This document shows positions 53,173 through 61,422 of a stretch of DNA of 64,000 nucleotides, in pieces. Each line of letters begins with the position of its first letter. The stretch's first letter is position 1. Below the pieces are notes generated by a model. The model made no database searches, was not told the DNA's origin, and was given only the letters and a program-made list of their open reading frames with translations. Location: the NCBI GenBank assembly GCA_947497295.1, contig CANMFU010000003.1, positions 62,001-126,000 on the forward strand. Reading direction: 5' to 3'. A program made the position numbers and the translations under genes. Source of the DNA: an uncultured Roseovarius sp. Its GTDB lineage: Bacteria > Pseudomonadota > Alphaproteobacteria > Rhodobacterales > Rhodobacteraceae.

Positions 53173-53841
53173 TTAATGACCTCCCGGCACGCCGTAGCTG
53201 GGCGCCTGGGACGGATTCAGCGCCCGCGAGACATATGCCTCCATCTCGGGCTTCCACCGCTCCCACAGCGCGCCAAGCGCATCTGTGGGGCCGTCATCGC
53301 GCCAGTCGATACGCAGATCGGCAACGGGCCACGCCACGTCCCGCGCCAGCAACATCCCGGCAGAATGCACGCTGCCCTCTTTGCCGCCGGCATTCAGCGC
53401 CGCCTGCATGGCAGCAACTAAACGGTCGCCAAGGGGCTGGCCAGGCGTCCGATCAAACACCTCGACCATCGCATTCGGCACCGCGTTGGAGGCCAGCATA
53501 TTCCCCGCAGCGACGACACCCTCGCCGACGATCACATGATGCATGCCCAGCGTATGTGCGCCCGAAAAATGCGCCACTCCGCCCCGTCCATCGACCAGCG
53601 CAAGCTGGCGATACTCCAGATGCGGCGCGTCCTTTTTCAACGCCTCCAGCGCATCCGTCGCGGACATTCCCTGCTCCATCAGGTCCTGGCCCTTTGGCCC
53701 AGGGCGCGGGTCGGTGATGGTCTGTGTCGACACCGCCCCAGCGCCTGCGCACACATGCGCGGCAACGCAAGCCGAAGAGGAGGCCACGTCGACCCCGATC
53801 ATACCAGTGTCAGCGCAGCCGGCAGATATGGAAAATGTCAT
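53173..53841 (-). CDS. DUF1028-family protein
   Basis: The 222-residue protein matches DUF1028, an Ntn-hydrolase-like group: MTFSISAGCADTGMIGVDVASSSACVAA at the start, TDPRPGPKGQDLMEQG, and GVVAAGNMLASNAVPNAMVE. Function is not established; members are often encoded with RidA and amidohydrolase or peptidase genes, as here. The ATG at 53841 gives the family N terminus. It is translated just before the M20 deacylase, four bases apart. Confidence 0.85.
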   Translation of the reverse strand: MTFSISAGCADTGMIGVDVASSSACVAAHVCAGAGAVSTQTITDPRPGPKGQDLMEQGMSATDALEALKKDAPHLEYRQLALVDGRGGVAHFSGAHTLGMHHVIVGEGVVAAGNMLASNAVPNAMVEVFDRTPGQPLGDRLVAAMQAALNAGGKEGSVHSAGMLLARDVAWPVADLRIDWRDDGPTDALGALWERWKPEMEAYVSRALNPSQAPSYGVPGGH

Positions 53842-53867
53842 ATCAGGGTTCCTTTTCAGGTAGCTTT

Positions 53868-54282
53868 TCAATCGGGAATGACTGCGGTGACTTCAGTTTC
53901 GACAAGCCATTCGGGCCGCGCCAGCGCAGACACTACGATACCGGTCAAGCAGGGATGCACCCCTTTCAGCCACTTGCCCATTTCCTGATACGCGGCCTCG
54001 CGGTGACGGATATCGACCAGATACACCACAATCCAGCAAACATGCGCCATTTCGCTGCCCGCCTCCTGCAACAGCGTATCGATAGTCTCCATAGTCTTGC
54101 GCGTCTGCGATACCGCGTCGCCGATACCGATGTTTTCGCAGCCGCCCAGATCCTGCGCGACCTGACCTCGCAAGAATACCATCGTGCCACGCGCAACCCA
54201 GCCCTTGTGACAGATCGTTTTCCAGCTTCTGCTCGGGATAGGTGTCACGAGTGTTGAACGGGCGCCGGGGTTTATGGGTCAT
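53868..54282 (-). pseudogene. RidA-family protein with a single-base frameshift
   Basis: MTHKPRRPFNTRDTYPEQKL begins a RidA/YjgF protein and breaks after ENDLSQ. One frame over it continues GWVARGTMVFLRGQVAQDLG, then WLKGVHPCLTGIVVSALARP, to VIPD. Removing one base from the GGG run at 54202-54204 (CCC on the + strand) restores the sequence LSQGWVARGTM. RidA proteins hydrolyse reactive imines made by PLP enzymes, which suits the nearby aminotransferase. The gene is either newly inactivated or carries a sequencing error. Confidence 0.82.
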
Positions 54283-54552
54283 CCGGATCATTCCTTATGT
54301 GGCTCTGCGAGGCAGACGACAGCCACCGAGATATCGGACCATACCGCAGTTGAGGCACTCAGCTAGCAACAGACAGCCAGACGCTTCCAAGATCAAGCAT
54401 AGACCTAAGACGACATCGTATGATTGTCTCGAAACGATGCGATGATCTTTATTTTGCGCCGTACATCGTAGCCAAGACCGATCGTATAATGCCGCCTGCG
54501 CTTGGTTTTGCGCCGCCGATGCCAGCGAAAGCGTGCCGCATCCGTGATATCG

Positions 54553-54984
54553 TTATTTTTGCGCATCCGACGGACGGCTCAGCACATAGGTTGCTGCGCC
54601 GCCCATGCAGATGGCCTGAATCGCAATCAACTGCCACGCCAACCCGCCGACAATCGACCCCAGCAAGACAATCGCCATCACCGTGCAAGCCATCGCCTTG
54701 TATCTGGGCGCGATCACGCCGTGCTCTTCCCAATCCAGAATGATAGGGCCAAAGATACCGTTGCCCGCCAGCCACGCCCGCAGGCGCGGCGCGCTGCGGG
54801 CAAACGCAAAGGCCGCCAGCAGCACAAATGGCGTTGTCGGCAGCACCGGCAGGATCACCCCCACAGCGCCCAGCGCCAATGAAACCGCACCGACACAGAC
54901 CCACAGCGCGCGCAAGACTACGCCGCCCGGGCGGATGCTTTCATCGCTGGAATGGGGTGGACCTGAAGGCATGACGTCCCGCAT
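54553..54984 (-). CDS. DUF454 (YbaN-like) membrane protein
   Basis: The 143-residue inner-membrane protein has the DUF454 core: ALWVCVGAVSLALGAVGVIL, PVLPTTPFVLLAAFAFARSA, then WLAGNGIFGPIILDWEEHGVIAP and two C-terminal helices. The PTTPF and RxxGxI-type segments are the family mark. Function unknown. It stands alone on this strand, with about 270 bp of unassigned DNA on its 3' side. Confidence 0.88.
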   Translation of the reverse strand: MRDVMPSGPPHSSDESIRPGGVVLRALWVCVGAVSLALGAVGVILPVLPTTPFVLLAAFAFARSAPRLRAWLAGNGIFGPIILDWEEHGVIAPRYKAMACTVMAIVLLGSIVGGLAWQLIAIQAICMGGAATYVLSRPSDAQK

Positions 54985-55082
54985 TATCGCCGATACACGT
55001 AGGTGTGATCTAGCGCGTTCACCTCAAACTGACCAGCCCGGCCTGCCCCCCGACAATCACAATCTTTGCGCGCCCGCGTGTT

Positions 55083-55102
55083 TTTTCTTGGCAAAAATAC
55101 CC
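55083..55102. repeat. Intergenic repeat, copy 2
   Basis: TTTCTTGGCAAAAATACCC, preceded by a T-run, matches the element at 51917-51936 except for C in place of T. It lies downstream of the PuuD-like gene (minus strand), consistent with a 3'-end element. Confidence 0.55.
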
Positions 55103-55151
55103 AAACACTACGGCCAGATACAAATGCGGGCGCTGATTGGTGCGCGCGCCG

Positions 55152-55931
55152 TCACGCAGACTTCAGCACCGATGCCGGCCGCTCCCCTGCGGCCCAATTT
55201 CGCGCCGCAGACCCAAACGCTTCGAATAAGGGGCGCGAAACCGGGTCCAGGGCCGCGTTCCACTCAGGATGCCACTGGACCGCCAGCGCAAATCCCGGCG
55301 CATCGGTGACGTGGATCGCCTCGGCTGTTCCATCGGGCGCATGCCCATCGACGTGGATCCGCGTCCCCGGCGCGTTGATGCCCTGCCCGTGCAAGGTATT
55401 CGTCATCACCTGCCGCGCACCGACCAAGCGATGAAACAGTCCGCCCTCCGAAAAGGTCACGACGTGGCGCAGCGCGAACTGCTCTTCCAGCGTTCCATCA
55501 GGGGGCATGCGGTGGTTGTCACGTCCCGGCAGGTCGCGGATTTCAGGATACAACGTGCCGCCCATCGCGACGTTCACTTCCTGAAATCCGCGGCACAGTC
55601 CCAGGATCGGTTGGCCCAGCTCGACGCACGCCCGGACGAGAGGCAACGTCACTGCATCGCGGGCCATGTCAAAGGCGCCATGCGCATCGGTCGGCGGCTC
55701 GCCATAACTCTCTGGATGCACATTGGCGCGCCCGCCGGTCAGGATAAAGCCATCGCAGACCTGCATCAGTTCCTCAACGCTGACCAGCGCGGGGTCAGCA
55801 GCAATGATATATGGCATCCCGCCTGAAACCTGCGCCGCAGCGTCAAGGTTCATTCGGCCAACAGCATGTACCGGATAGCGATCGTCGATTACATATTGGT
55901 TGCCGATGATACCGATAATAGGGCGTCGCAT
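55152..55931 (-). CDS. Class I glutamine amidotransferase, PuuD-like gamma-glutamyl hydrolase
   Basis: The 259-residue protein has the peptidase C26 fold: RRPIIGIIGNQYVID, CDGFILTGGRANVHPESYGE, nucleophilic Cys in ILGLCRGFQEVNVAMGGTL and the His-Glu pair in AVQWHPEWN. PuuD-type enzymes release GABA or other amines from gamma-glutamyl conjugates. The start at 55931 gives the family N terminus; the longer frame upstream is dismissed. It is next to the amino-acid catabolic region and might serve amine use. Confidence 0.88.
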   Translation of the reverse strand: MRRPIIGIIGNQYVIDDRYPVHAVGRMNLDAAAQVSGGMPYIIAADPALVSVEELMQVCDGFILTGGRANVHPESYGEPPTDAHGAFDMARDAVTLPLVRACVELGQPILGLCRGFQEVNVAMGGTLYPEIRDLPGRDNHRMPPDGTLEEQFALRHVVTFSEGGLFHRLVGARQVMTNTLHGQGINAPGTRIHVDGHAPDGTAEAIHVTDAPGFALAVQWHPEWNAALDPVSRPLFEAFGSAARNWAAGERPASVLKSA

Positions 55932-56009
55932 AAAAGCCTGCACATGAAGAATGATTTCAGTACATCTTGACCTGCGTGCCAGGTTTTTCAACCCCTGCAC
56001 CGCCCTCGG

Positions 56010-56168
56010 TCATGTCACTTTGGTCGCTTTCGGCCTTTGCCGGCGACACCGATCGCTGCAATAATGCACCTCGTCCCACACAGCCGACCATTTTCGCCTC
56101 CATGTGAAAGGGCGCCCGCACGTGGCACAAATCTTGCTCGGCAGATCGCCCTTGGCTTTGTGTTTCAA
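56010..56168 (-). CDS. DUF2256-family small zinc-ribbon protein
   Basis: A 52-residue protein with the full DUF2256 pattern: DLPSKICATCGRPFTWRRKW (CxxC pair), WDEVHYCSDRCRRQR (CxxxC pair). Four cysteines should bind zinc. Only a TTG start fits: a stop codon lies shortly upstream in frame, with TTG at 56168 or two codons earlier. It is 78 nt upstream of the PuuD-like gene on the same strand. Function unknown. Confidence 0.8.
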   Translation of the reverse strand: MKHKAKGDLPSKICATCGRPFTWRRKWSAVWDEVHYCSDRCRRQRPKATKVT

Positions 56169-56253
56169 CGGCAAATCACTCTACAGGTCTCAAATAAGGG
56201 CATCCGCGACAAATTTACGTGCGAACTGGCGCCTACCCCAAGATTGGCTGCGA

Positions 56254-56475
56254 TCAATCTGCTTCCGGCTGTGCCGGTATGGTGCTTTCAGGCAAGTCTG
56301 TGCTGATGCCGCCCTCGACGCCACCTTCCGACGATGGATCGTTCCCGGCAAAACTCAGCCATGACACCAAGATGAACAGTAAAACGACGGCAAAGATGAC
56401 GACCGCGATCATTCCTATAATTGGCGTCTTATGGGCTGCTTTCTTAGTCTCTGTGTTGGTGTCGGGTGCCGACAT
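56254..56475 (-). CDS. Small single-helix membrane protein
   Basis: The 73-residue protein begins MSAPDTNTETKKAAHKT, has one helix (PIIGMIAVVIFAVVLLFILV) and an acidic, Ser/Gly/Pro-rich tail (GNDPSSEGGVEGGISTD). The start at 56475 is preferred over an open extension of 18 codons. No family recognised by name. It is divergent from pepN, with the shared promoter in the 121-bp gap. Confidence 0.6.
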   Translation of the reverse strand: MSAPDTNTETKKAAHKTPIIGMIAVVIFAVVLLFILVSWLSFAGNDPSSEGGVEGGISTDLPESTIPAQPEAD

Positions 56476-56596
56476 TCTAAATTCTCCGCGTAGCTTCGTT
56501 GCGCGCCTTGCAGCGCCGATTATGGGCATTGAAGCCCACTGCGTATGTCCTTAACTCTGTCGTCAACCAATAGGTTCCGACCGAAAAGGACGCATC

Positions 56597-59161
56597 ATGC
56601 CCGCCGCCCCAGCAGACGCCGCCCCCCAGACCGTTCACTTGTCCGACTATACCGCACCCAACTGGCTGGTTCGGGACGTGCATCTGACATTCCGCCTTGA
56701 TCCGACGCGTACGCGGGTGCACAGCCGCATCACCTTTGCGCCCAATCCAGACGCAGACTCCCGCGATTTCGCCTTGGATGGCGAAGACATGAGCCTGATC
56801 CGCGCCTGCATCAACGGCAGCGAAGTGTCGCCCGACGTCACGCCGCACGGCCTGACCTGCGATGTGCCTGACGCTGAATTTGTCTGGGAGGCCGAGGTCG
56901 AAATCAATCCATCGGCCAACACCGCGCTGGAGGGGCTCTATATGTCCAGCGGCATGTATTGCACCCAATGCGAGGCCGAGGGCTTTCGCAAGATCACCTA
57001 CTACCCCGACCGCCCTGACGTGATGAGCGTGTTCACCGTGCGCATCGAGGGCGGCGAGCCGGTGATGCTGTCCAACGGCAATCCGGTGGCCGTTGGCGAC
57101 GGCTTTGCCGAATGGCACGATCCCTGGCCGAAGCCCGCCTATCTCTTTGCGCTGGTCGCCGGTCGGCTGGTCAATCATCCCGGCAGGTTTACCACCATGT
57201 CGGGCCGCGAGGTCGAGCTGAACATCTGGGTGCGCCCCGGCGACGAAGACAAATGCGCCTTCGGCATGCAGGCATTGAAGGATTCTATGCGCTGGGACGA
57301 GGAGGTGTATGGCCGCGAATACGACCTGGACCTGTTCAACATCGTCGCGGTCGACGATTTCAACATGGGCGCGATGGAGAACAAGGGGCTGAACATCTTC
57401 AACTCCTCCTGCGTTCTGGCCTCGCCCGAGACATCCACCGACGCCAATTTCGAGCGGATCGAGGCGATCATCGCACATGAGTATTTCCACAACTGGACGG
57501 GTAACCGGATCACCTGCCGCGACTGGTTTCAGCTGTGCCTGAAAGAAGGGCTGACGGTGTTCCGCGACGCGCAATTTACCAGCGACATGCGCAGCGCCCC
57601 GGTCAAACGGATCGAGGATGTCATCGCCCTGCGCGCCCGCCAGTTCCGCGAGGATAACGGGCCATTGGCACATCCGGTGCGGCCCCACAGCTTTGTCGAG
57701 ATCAACAATTTCTACACCGCCACGGTCTATGAAAAGGGCGCCGAGCTGATCGGCATGCTGAAAACATTGGTCGGGGATGATGCATGGGCCAAGGCGCTGA
57801 CGCTGTATTTCAAACGCCATGATGGTCAAGCCTGCACGATCGAGGATTGGCTGAAGGTTTTCGAGGACGTGACAGGCCGCGATCTGGCGCAGTTCAAACG
57901 CTGGTACGAGGATGCCGGCACCCCCCGCCTGTCTGTCACGGACAGTTATCAGGACGGCACCTATACGCTGACGTTCAAACAACAGACTCCGCCGACCCCG
58001 GGGCAAGAAAACAAACCGCCACGCGTGATTCCGATCAAGGTCGGGCTTCTGGGCCAGAATGGCGGCGAAGTGCAGAAAACCCGTGTGCTTGAGATGACCA
58101 AATCCGAGCAAAGCTTTGAATTCTCAGACCTTTCCGCGCATCCTATCCCCTCGATTCTGCGCGATTTCTCCGCGCCGGTGATCCTGGAGCGCGAGACGAA
58201 CAACGCCGAGCGCGCCTTTCTTCTGGCGCATGACACCGACCCCTTCAACAAATGGGAAGCGGGCCGCGCCCTGGCCCGCGATGGGCTGCTGGCAATGATC
58301 CGCGATGGCGCCGCGCCCGATGCCGCCTATCTGGAAGCGGCCCGTCTGATGGCGCTGGACGACACACTCGATCCGGCGTTCCGCGCGTTGGCACTGGGCC
58401 TGCCCAGTCAGGATGATCTGGCGCAGGCGCTGTTCGAAGAAGGTGATACGCCCGATCCACAGGCGATCTTTGACGCTCTCGAAGCGTTGAAGGAGGCGCG
58501 CGCGAGCGCCATGAAAGATGCCGCGCAACAGCTTTATGCGCGGTATCAGGTCACCGCCCCCTACCGCCCGAATGCCGAACAAGCCGGCGCGCGCGCGCTG
58601 GCAAATTCGGCGCTCGCGATGATCACCCGGCGCGATGGCGGCGCAGCGGCGCACGCACAGTTTGATGCGGCGGACAACATGACACAGCAGCTGGCGGCCT
58701 TGGGAAGCTTGTTGCAGGCAAGGCGCGGCGATGCCGCAGTGCAGGCGTTCTACGACCAGTGGCAGCACGACCGGCTGGTCATCGACAAGTGGTTCGGCCT
58801 GCAAATCGCGATGGCGGATCCGGCGCAGACGGTAGATGTGACAGAGCGTCTGACGCAGCATGCTGATTTCACTATGAAAAATCCAAACCGCTTTCGCGCT
58901 ACACTGGGGGCGCTGGCAGGATCACCGGCAGGATTCCATCACGCATCGGGCAAAGGTTACAAACTGCTGGCCGATTGGCTGATCAAGCTTGATCCGCTGA
59001 ACCCGCAGACCACTGCCCGCATGTGTTCCACCTTCGAGACATGGCGCCGCTATGATGAAGTTCGGCAACGCTTGATACGCGCCCAACTGGAAAGGATTGC
59101 AGATCAGCCCAGCCTCAGCCGCGACACCGCCGAAATGGTCGGGCGCATTCTAAAAGCCTGA
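56597..59161 (+). CDS. pepN: Aminopeptidase N (M1 family)
   Basis: The 854-residue cytosolic zinc aminopeptidase removes N-terminal residues from peptides. Substrate motif GAMENKG lies near residue 260, and zinc motif HEYFHNWTGNRITCRDWFQL (HExxH-18-E pattern) near 295, with the catalytic Tyr in NNFYTATVYEKGAEL. The DUF3458 middle and C-terminal helical domains are complete. The length matches proteobacterial PepN (about 850-880). The ATG follows AAAAGGA. Confidence 0.97.
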   Translation: MPAAPADAAPQTVHLSDYTAPNWLVRDVHLTFRLDPTRTRVHSRITFAPNPDADSRDFALDGEDMSLIRACINGSEVSPDVTPHGLTCDVPDAEFVWEAEVEINPSANTALEGLYMSSGMYCTQCEAEGFRKITYYPDRPDVMSVFTVRIEGGEPVMLSNGNPVAVGDGFAEWHDPWPKPAYLFALVAGRLVNHPGRFTTMSGREVELNIWVRPGDEDKCAFGMQALKDSMRWDEEVYGREYDLDLFNIVAVDDFNMGAMENKGLNIFNSSCVLASPETSTDANFERIEAIIAHEYFHNWTGNRITCRDWFQLCLKEGLTVFRDAQFTSDMRSAPVKRIEDVIALRARQFREDNGPLAHPVRPHSFVEINNFYTATVYEKGAELIGMLKTLVGDDAWAKALTLYFKRHDGQACTIEDWLKVFEDVTGRDLAQFKRWYEDAGTPRLSVTDSYQDGTYTLTFKQQTPPTPGQENKPPRVIPIKVGLLGQNGGEVQKTRVLEMTKSEQSFEFSDLSAHPIPSILRDFSAPVILERETNNAERAFLLAHDTDPFNKWEAGRALARDGLLAMIRDGAAPDAAYLEAARLMALDDTLDPAFRALALGLPSQDDLAQALFEEGDTPDPQAIFDALEALKEARASAMKDAAQQLYARYQVTAPYRPNAEQAGARALANSALAMITRRDGGAAAHAQFDAADNMTQQLAALGSLLQARRGDAAVQAFYDQWQHDRLVIDKWFGLQIAMADPAQTVDVTERLTQHADFTMKNPNRFRATLGALAGSPAGFHHASGKGYKLLADWLIKLDPLNPQTTARMCSTFETWRRYDEVRQRLIRAQLERIADQPSLSRDTAEMVGRILKA

Positions 59162-59221
59162 AGTGTTTCACCTTGATCGTGTGCCGCTCACGTGCTGCGA
59201 AATGGGTGCGGCGCACATTTG

Positions 59222-59917
59222 TCAGCGTTCGACCCTGCCACCACGCGCCTCGACGGCTATCGGGCGCAGCGGCGGACGGGGCGAGCTGGTGACGGCGCAA
59301 TAATTCTGGCCGCGAAGCCATGCTGCCATTTCGCTCCGCTTGCTTGCATCACGCAGCGGCCCCCAGTCGGCGGCGACCCCACGCCAGCGCCCGTCTTTGA
59401 GCGCGATGGCGCTATCGCGCGTCACCGTGCGGGCCATGATGCGGATTGCGCAACTCAGGTTGTCGCCCCCATCCGTCAGTGCCCCGCCCGACCGGGCCCG
59501 GCAGCCATAGCTGCGCGCGGTACCCGGCAGGATTTGCAGCAAGCCATACCATAGCCCGCCGCCGCCCACTGCCTTGGCCCGGTAAGTGCTTTCGTATTTT
59601 GCCAAAGCCGAAAGGAACCCCACCCAGAATGCACGCCGCCGGGGCGCATCTGCCGAGGTATATCCAGGGCACCACGTCGCAATATCGCGTGGCACTTCGC
59701 GCACAAGTGGGTCGCCATGCTGCGCCAGAGCCGACAGCGCACTGCGCGTCCAATCGGCACCCGCCGGGCGGTGGTCCCAACGCGCCGTGGGGATAACGAC
59801 AGTGCGCGCCACCGGCCGAGTTTCTTCCCCCGCATCAGTTTCCGTTTCAGCAAGACCGCCGACGGGGGCGGACAGGCTCAGCATCAGGATAACAAGGCAA
59901 AGGGGCAGCGGCTTCAT
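59222..59917 (-). CDS. Lytic transglycosylase-like SLT-domain protein
   Basis: The 231-residue protein has a signal peptide (MKPLPLCLVILMLSLSAPVG) and a transglycosylase SLT-like domain: catalytic Glu likely in FLSALAKYESTYRAKAVGGG, followed by GLLQILPGTARSYGC and DNLSCAIRIMA. Lytic transglycosylases cleave peptidoglycan in the periplasm. Two cysteines (YGC and LSC) may form a disulfide. The stop faces pepN with a 60-bp gap. Confidence 0.8.
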   Translation of the reverse strand: MKPLPLCLVILMLSLSAPVGGLAETETDAGEETRPVARTVVIPTARWDHRPAGADWTRSALSALAQHGDPLVREVPRDIATWCPGYTSADAPRRRAFWVGFLSALAKYESTYRAKAVGGGGLWYGLLQILPGTARSYGCRARSGGALTDGGDNLSCAIRIMARTVTRDSAIALKDGRWRGVAADWGPLRDASKRSEMAAWLRGQNYCAVTSSPRPPLRPIAVEARGGRVER

Positions 59918-60114
59918 GGCTTATTTTCGCTGAAACCTGCGCGTCAGGCAATCCCAGCCCAGCATCGCAGGCAAAATATGGCGCAGCGCCGTAGGATGGC
60001 ACGCGCGCCCGCGTTGGCGATTGTCCACGGCTTCTCCCTCGCTCAGACATGATTTGGCCCGATTGCGGCGCCACAACCAGAGAGACCGCCCCACCTCACG
60101 AAGGTTGCCCGAAA

Positions 60115-61350
60115 ATGTCTCGTTTTTTGATCAACGCCGCCAACCGTTTGTTAAAAAGCACAAAAACTGCGCAGCCAAGCCCCACAGTGCAGCAGGATCT
60201 GGATCTGCTCAGCCGCCGGATCATCCTGCCATCAATGCCCGTCACCGATGAAGAAATGGCCCGCGCCGCGTTTCAGGATCTGGGCCAGAAACTGGCCCGC
60301 CAAGAAATGTGGGAGGAGTTGAGCCAGGAAATCCGCGAGGCAGACAGCCGCCGCTCTGCCACGCCCGGCGGCGAATCGGCCGCGCTGTTGCTGGCCTTCG
60401 GGGCGCGCGGAGACGTTGTCGCGGGCGCCGAAGAGGCGCTGCATGACGGCGTCGCGCCAGCCTCAGACGGGATTGATGCGCTGGAAACTGTCTGCTTAGA
60501 ACAATGCGGCGATTACGCCATCGCGCTGATTGTTGCGCTGGCCCATATCGATCTGGGCTGGGCATGGCGCGCCGACCCTCTGCGCGGCGACCTCGTCGAA
60601 GCGCAGAAGCAGGCACAGGCGCATTTAGATCGCGCCGCGGATATCCTTGAGCCGCATTGCGGCTTTGCCGAAAATGCGCCCTCGCTAGCGGCCGCTCAAT
60701 GCGCACTGATGAGCGGGCTGGCTGATCCGCGCGAGGCGCGTATTGCGGACCATTTTGAAGACCTGATCGACCTTGATCCCGCCAGCCCGCGCCACATGCG
60801 TGCGTTGGGGGCGGCGCTGCTGCCCGCCAGACAGGGCAGCTACCGCGAGCTGGAGCTGGAGGCGCGCCGCACGGCCGCGCGCACGGGCGACATCTGGGGC
60901 GCAGGTGCCTATGCGTGGGTTTATTTCGACGCACTGGCGCTGGATGCGGGCACACTTGGATCGGTGGACCGGGTGTTTTTCATCGACGGTCTGCGCGACA
61001 TACTGCGCCGCAGCCCCGATCAGCATACCGCCAATCTGCTGGCCGCCTTCTGCGCTGTGACCATGCGCGATGATCCGGCCTCAACGCAGGTGCATCCTGC
61101 CGCCCGCACGCAGCTGCGCGATTGCCTCAGCTGGATTTTGCGCGATCATCTGCACGAATTGCATCCCCTGATCTGGACGCAAGCGCTTCACCGCCCCGGC
61201 GCGGCCGCATTGCCATCGCGCCGTGCGCTGATCACCGAAGGACGCCAGACCGCCCTGCGCGCTATCGCAGCTCAATTTGCCGAAGACATCTCTGGTGGTA
61301 AATCCATCGCCTTTTCGCCGACTGGAATGTACCTGCTTCCGGCGCTCTAA
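60115..61350 (+). CDS. Protein of unknown function, 411 aa, helical repeat-like
   Basis: A cytosolic protein with no signal peptide or membrane helix. It is mostly alpha-helical and rich in Ala, with tetratricopeptide-like spacing (AALLLAFGARGDVVAGAEEA, RADPLRGDLVEAQKQAQAHL, FEDLIDLDPASPRHMRALGA). No catalytic motif was recognised. The ATG at 60115 starts MSRFLINAANRLLKS; an upstream ATG at 60049 is possible. It lies 72 nt before gatB and could be cotranscribed. TPR-like scaffold is a guess from composition. Confidence 0.75.
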   Translation: MSRFLINAANRLLKSTKTAQPSPTVQQDLDLLSRRIILPSMPVTDEEMARAAFQDLGQKLARQEMWEELSQEIREADSRRSATPGGESAALLLAFGARGDVVAGAEEALHDGVAPASDGIDALETVCLEQCGDYAIALIVALAHIDLGWAWRADPLRGDLVEAQKQAQAHLDRAADILEPHCGFAENAPSLAAAQCALMSGLADPREARIADHFEDLIDLDPASPRHMRALGAALLPARQGSYRELELEARRTAARTGDIWGAGAYAWVYFDALALDAGTLGSVDRVFFIDGLRDILRRSPDQHTANLLAAFCAVTMRDDPASTQVHPAARTQLRDCLSWILRDHLHELHPLIWTQALHRPGAAALPSRRALITEGRQTALRAIAAQFAEDISGGKSIAFSPTGMYLLPAL

Positions 61351-61422
61351 GGCACGCGCCCCTCTTGCCCCAACGCGCGCCCTGCCCTAGAACACGGGCG
61401 ATCTGACCAAAGGACGCCCCCC

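Noticed and set aside
51507-53717. 736-codon open frame on the plus strand
   Set aside because: It crosses an SDR in a different frame and lies antisense to the M20 deacylase and DUF1028 genes.
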